NCBI GenBank assembly: GCA_905182985.1
Contig: CAJJDN010000072.1
Location: forward strand, 128,577 to 192,576
Reading direction: 5' to 3'
Origin: Paramecium sonneborni
Lineage: Eukaryota > Ciliophora > Oligohymenophorea > Peniculida > Parameciidae
DNA: 64,000 nt
The position numbers and the translations under genes are program-made. Every line of letters starts with the position of its first letter. Positions within the stretch are counted from its first letter, which is position 1. Positions 61,276 to 64,000 of this stretch are shown in pieces. The notes under the pieces are model-generated. The model was not told the origin of the DNA. It saw nothing but the letters and a program-made list of their open reading frames with translations, and ran no database searches.

Positions 61276-62374
61276 TAATTTAAATTATAAATCTTCTATT
61301 AATTAATCCTTTTATGCCAATTCTGATTCATATCTTTATTTTAATGTATCAAAATCCTATTATTTTAGATTTAGATTTAATAATTGTTCTTCAATAATGT
61401 TTTCAGATTCATTTGATGGAGCCATAATGAATTAATTCTAAATTTAAAATCAACTATATTACTTCTATTTTTTTTTCTTTTTAGCGAGCATCTATTTATT
61501 TCGAAAGCTGTTACTCTAAACTTTCATTTTTTTGTAATAATGCTTAAATAGTTCCTGATGTTAGATTTTTCATATCTTAAATTTATTCATTTTTATCTTT
61601 CACTTAATTTTCTAGATTCTATAGCTTTTCATTTTAGCTTTGAATTTATATAATCATAGATTCATTTAATTATTTTAATTGTTCTTTTTCAACATTATTT
61701 TATTACAAATTATTAGCATTATTATCTTCTAAAAGTTTTACTTTATCTTCTTAATCTTTAAATTATTTTTCATATTTTTTCATCATATCTTAATAGATAT
61801 ATTTTTCAATCATTCCATCAATTTTATTTTGAAGTTGTTAAATTAATAAATTTTACTCGTTAATTTTAATATCTTTATTAATTAATAATTAATTCTCACT
61901 TTAAGATTTCTATTATTTTGTTTCAAATTCTTTTTATTTATTGTCACTTTAAAACATCTATTCCGTTGTTTTTTAAGTTATTTTATTATTAAATGACTCT
62001 TGACCAGAAGAGATAACTGAAACTTTTGAAAAATCTAAGGATTAATCTTAAACTTCACCACTATTGTCAATTAAATATTTTTTACTCATTATCTAAATCA
62101 CAAATTTTAGTAATTTTAAAGTTAGCAATCAATTTAGCTTTTTTATCTGGACACTTATCAAGATCTAATGTTTCTTAGAATTCTAAGTGGAATCTAAAAA
62201 AAGATCTCTTTTACCTACGTTTTATTAATTCAAATATTGAGTAAAGTCAAAGTTATGAAAACCAGCAGTTTTTTATCCTTTCTCAGTTACGAGTAAAACA
62301 ACTAATTAGGCCTAATTATCTTCTGATTTTCCATTTTGGGTTAGATTTGTTATTATGTTGAATTGAAGAGTTTC
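61276..62374. repeat. Right copy of the perfect 1,099-bp direct duplication
   Basis: Identical to 60176-61274. Continues to the right into unique sequence with the true 5' end of the C2/coiled-coil gene (ATG at 62425). Confidence 0.9.
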
Positions 62375-62425
62375 ATTGATTATTGCAACACCATTTTGTA
62401 ATTCATAATTAGATTGAGTTTCCAT
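61276..62425 (-). CDS. NT-C2 domain and long coiled-coil protein, right contig copy (5' part)
   Basis: The true 5' end of the gene described at 58658-61274. It starts at ATG 62425 (METQSNYELQNGVAIINE) and covers the C2-like domain and the first coiled-coil stretch before meeting the N. Introns here: 62183-62214 (32 nt; using this longer acceptor gives NVEFQETLDLDKC in frame), 62061-62085 and 61438-61462. The frame reads into the left copy only if one repeat copy is removed. Confidence 0.8.
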
Positions 62426-62804
62426 TTTTAAAGAACCTAAGATATTACTAAGAAATTTAGGTTTACCTTTTTTTATTACTACTTAGATCTTGCACTAAAA
62501 ATGCACTAACAATTAAACATTCAAGATGGTGGCTTCAACTAAGAATTTATATCTTTTTCTATTCATTAATAAAGAATAAAACAAAAAATTACAAAATTAA
62601 TAAGCAGCAATAATTTTATTATTATTTAAGAGGAATTAATTAATAAAAATATTTATAAATAGGAATAAAAATAACATAATAAGTTGATCAAAGACATGTA
62701 TAAATTGAATATCTAATAAATGATTGAGAATAATAATGAATATAATACAATTATATGATGACATCTACAAATAGTAGAAATCAATACAATTATTTTATTA
62801 ATTA
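62426..62804. other. Intergenic, nothing recognised
   Basis: About 380 bp of A+T-rich sequence between two minus-strand genes. Upstream region of the C2/coiled-coil gene; no frame, RNA gene or repeat seen. Confidence 0.5.
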
Positions 62805-63581
62805 TCAATTTTTAAGATTGCCAATATAATCTTGTTCTAAAAAAGCGTGTCCTTTAACCCAAGAATGAAATTAGTTAAATAATTTAGTACAATCTTTTCC
62901 TGCTCCTAACATTAATTTTTCTGATCCTCCAGGATGATAATCCATGTAAATTGAAATATCATATACTTTTCCATTTAAAACTGTCCATACATCTCCAGGT
63001 TTATTATGTTTAGAAATTTCTTCAGCAGTATAATTTTTAAAAGCTGGTCGATTTTTTCTTGGCTATTAAACATATTATATTTGTCCCCCTTTTACTTGAA
63101 CCTTTTCTCTCTTTGATACCTCCTCTTGAGGAAGTAAAGGGGCCACAAATCTACTTTCTGCAAAATTAGGTTTACTTGACAAAAAAGCTCCTGTACTTTA
63201 ATTAAAAGAAGAAACCATTTTGTTTAGTTATTCAAATGTTATATCTGTTGATTCAGTTTTACGTCCATTTCTATATTTCTCTTTATTTATCTTACCATCT
63301 TTTGGCTCATAAGTATATCTAACCTCTTTTTAAGATGTAGAATCCATTGAATTTTTTACTCCTGGTACAAACAAATATACAAAACGATTATCTAAACATT
63401 CTTCAAAATTCAGTTTTTACATCTTATCAGATTGAAGGAGGATTTTATCAGTCATTTAATATTTTTTATAGTCCATTATGATGTAATTTAGAATTATGAG
63501 AAGCTCTTCTTTTGTAGCTTTTAGATGTAGGATTTCATCTATTCTATCATCTGTAACAATTGAAGTTATCTTATCTTCCAT
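62805..63581 (-). CDS. Cytochrome b5-domain protein
   Basis: A 258-residue intronless protein. The C-terminal 75 residues are a cytochrome b5 haem-binding domain: YTAEEISKHNKPGDVW, VLNGKVYDISIYMDYHPGG with the first haem-ligand His, and LFNQFHSWVKGH with the second. The HSWV ending matches the NCB5OR/CYB5D-type variant. The N-terminal 170 residues are unrelated and polar, with MVSSFNQSTGAFLSS in the middle. No reductase (FAD/NAD) domain follows, unlike NCB5OR, so electrons must come from another protein. Start supported by the upstream TGA-free but non-coding sequence. Confidence 0.88.
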
Positions 63582-64000
63582 ACGCAATTTGCAAACTTAA
63601 ATAAAAATATTTATTTTAGAATTTGAGAAATATTTTTTAATTTTTAATTAAGAACTTTTGTTATTGTAAAGAATACAACTTACTAAAAACTCTTATATAT
63701 GGAAGAATTTTTTATTTCAATTTTAAATTTTTTGTTTCAATTTCTCTAAATTTAATTTATTATTCAAGCTTAAAGAAAATCTTTAGAATTCAAACTTATA
63801 ATAACTAATTTTACTCTTTCTTTTAATCTAAAAAGGTAAAAATAACAAATAGATTGAGAAAATTAAAAAAATACGGGTATTTATAAATTTTAGCCTTCAA
63901 TTAATAGATAATTGATTGATTTAATTTTTGAATGAAATTAATCATTAAGAATCAAAGAAAAATATTTTGAATTGGTTTATTAAAGAATAAATAAAAATTG
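63582..64000. other. Window end, nothing recognised
   Basis: About 420 bp, very A+T-rich, no coherent reading frame. No ciliate telomeric repeat (GGGGTT or GGGTTT type) was seen, so the window does not end at a chromosome tip. Confidence 0.55.

Noticed and set aside
60176..62374. True tandem gene duplication or long repeat element
   Set aside because: Perfect identity over 1,099 bp, an N exactly at the boundary, and a single intact gene on collapsing one copy all point to assembly overlap.

Overview
The window is macronuclear DNA of a ciliate, most probably a Paramecium. TAA and TAG are read as glutamine and only TGA stops translation: every long family-level match below holds only under that code. 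The DNA is roughly three-quarters A+T, genes are packed with very small gaps, and nearly every gene carries introns of 20-32 nt with GT...AG ends (about 65 located). Standard-code reading shreds all genes into short fragments.

Layout. 0-9.4 kb: two PMCA-type P-type ATPases, one active-looking (cut by the window start) and one with every catalytic motif lost, flanking an RCC1-repeat gene and snRNP SmD1. 9.6-16.6 kb: B-box/PHR protein, a coiled-coil protein, a half-size ABCA transporter and small unknown proteins. 16.6-30.6 kb: PH-kinase, SDR-like protein, a large cyclic-nucleotide-gated type K+ channel, a nonsense-ridden relic, two BAR-like proteins flanking a Dcp1 homologue, a polytopic membrane protein, E2F and a BTB-TLDc protein. 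30.6-42.4 kb: possible mitochondrial ATP-synthase subunit, nicotinate phosphoribosyltransferase, ARM and TPR proteins, a secreted Glu/Gln-rich protein, REEP/HVA22, MAPK15 (ERK7/8), a MORN-repeat protein. 42.4-52.1 kb: a relic region, UFL1, a large unknown protein, a small membrane protein, a hybrid histidine kinase. 52.6-64 kb: Cys-rich secreted protein, a relic, a myristoylated unknown, U1A/U2B'', a Tubby-like relic, a sphingomyelin-synthase-like PAP2 enzyme, a C2/coiled-coil gene split by an assembly join, and a cytochrome b5 domain protein.

The genes do not form an operon-like unit. Recurrent themes are ion transport and cyclic-nucleotide or kinase signalling (PMCA, K+ channel, PH-kinase, MAPK15, hybrid histidine kinase), RNA metabolism (SmD1, U1A, Dcp1) and membrane shaping (BAR, REEP, MORN). 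Relic genes interspersed with intact ones fit a genome shaped by duplication and loss.

The single N at 61275 separates two perfect 1,099-bp copies. Collapsing them gives one intact gene, so the duplication is very probably an assembly artefact. All frames, splice sites and motif calls were made by eye; no database search was possible.
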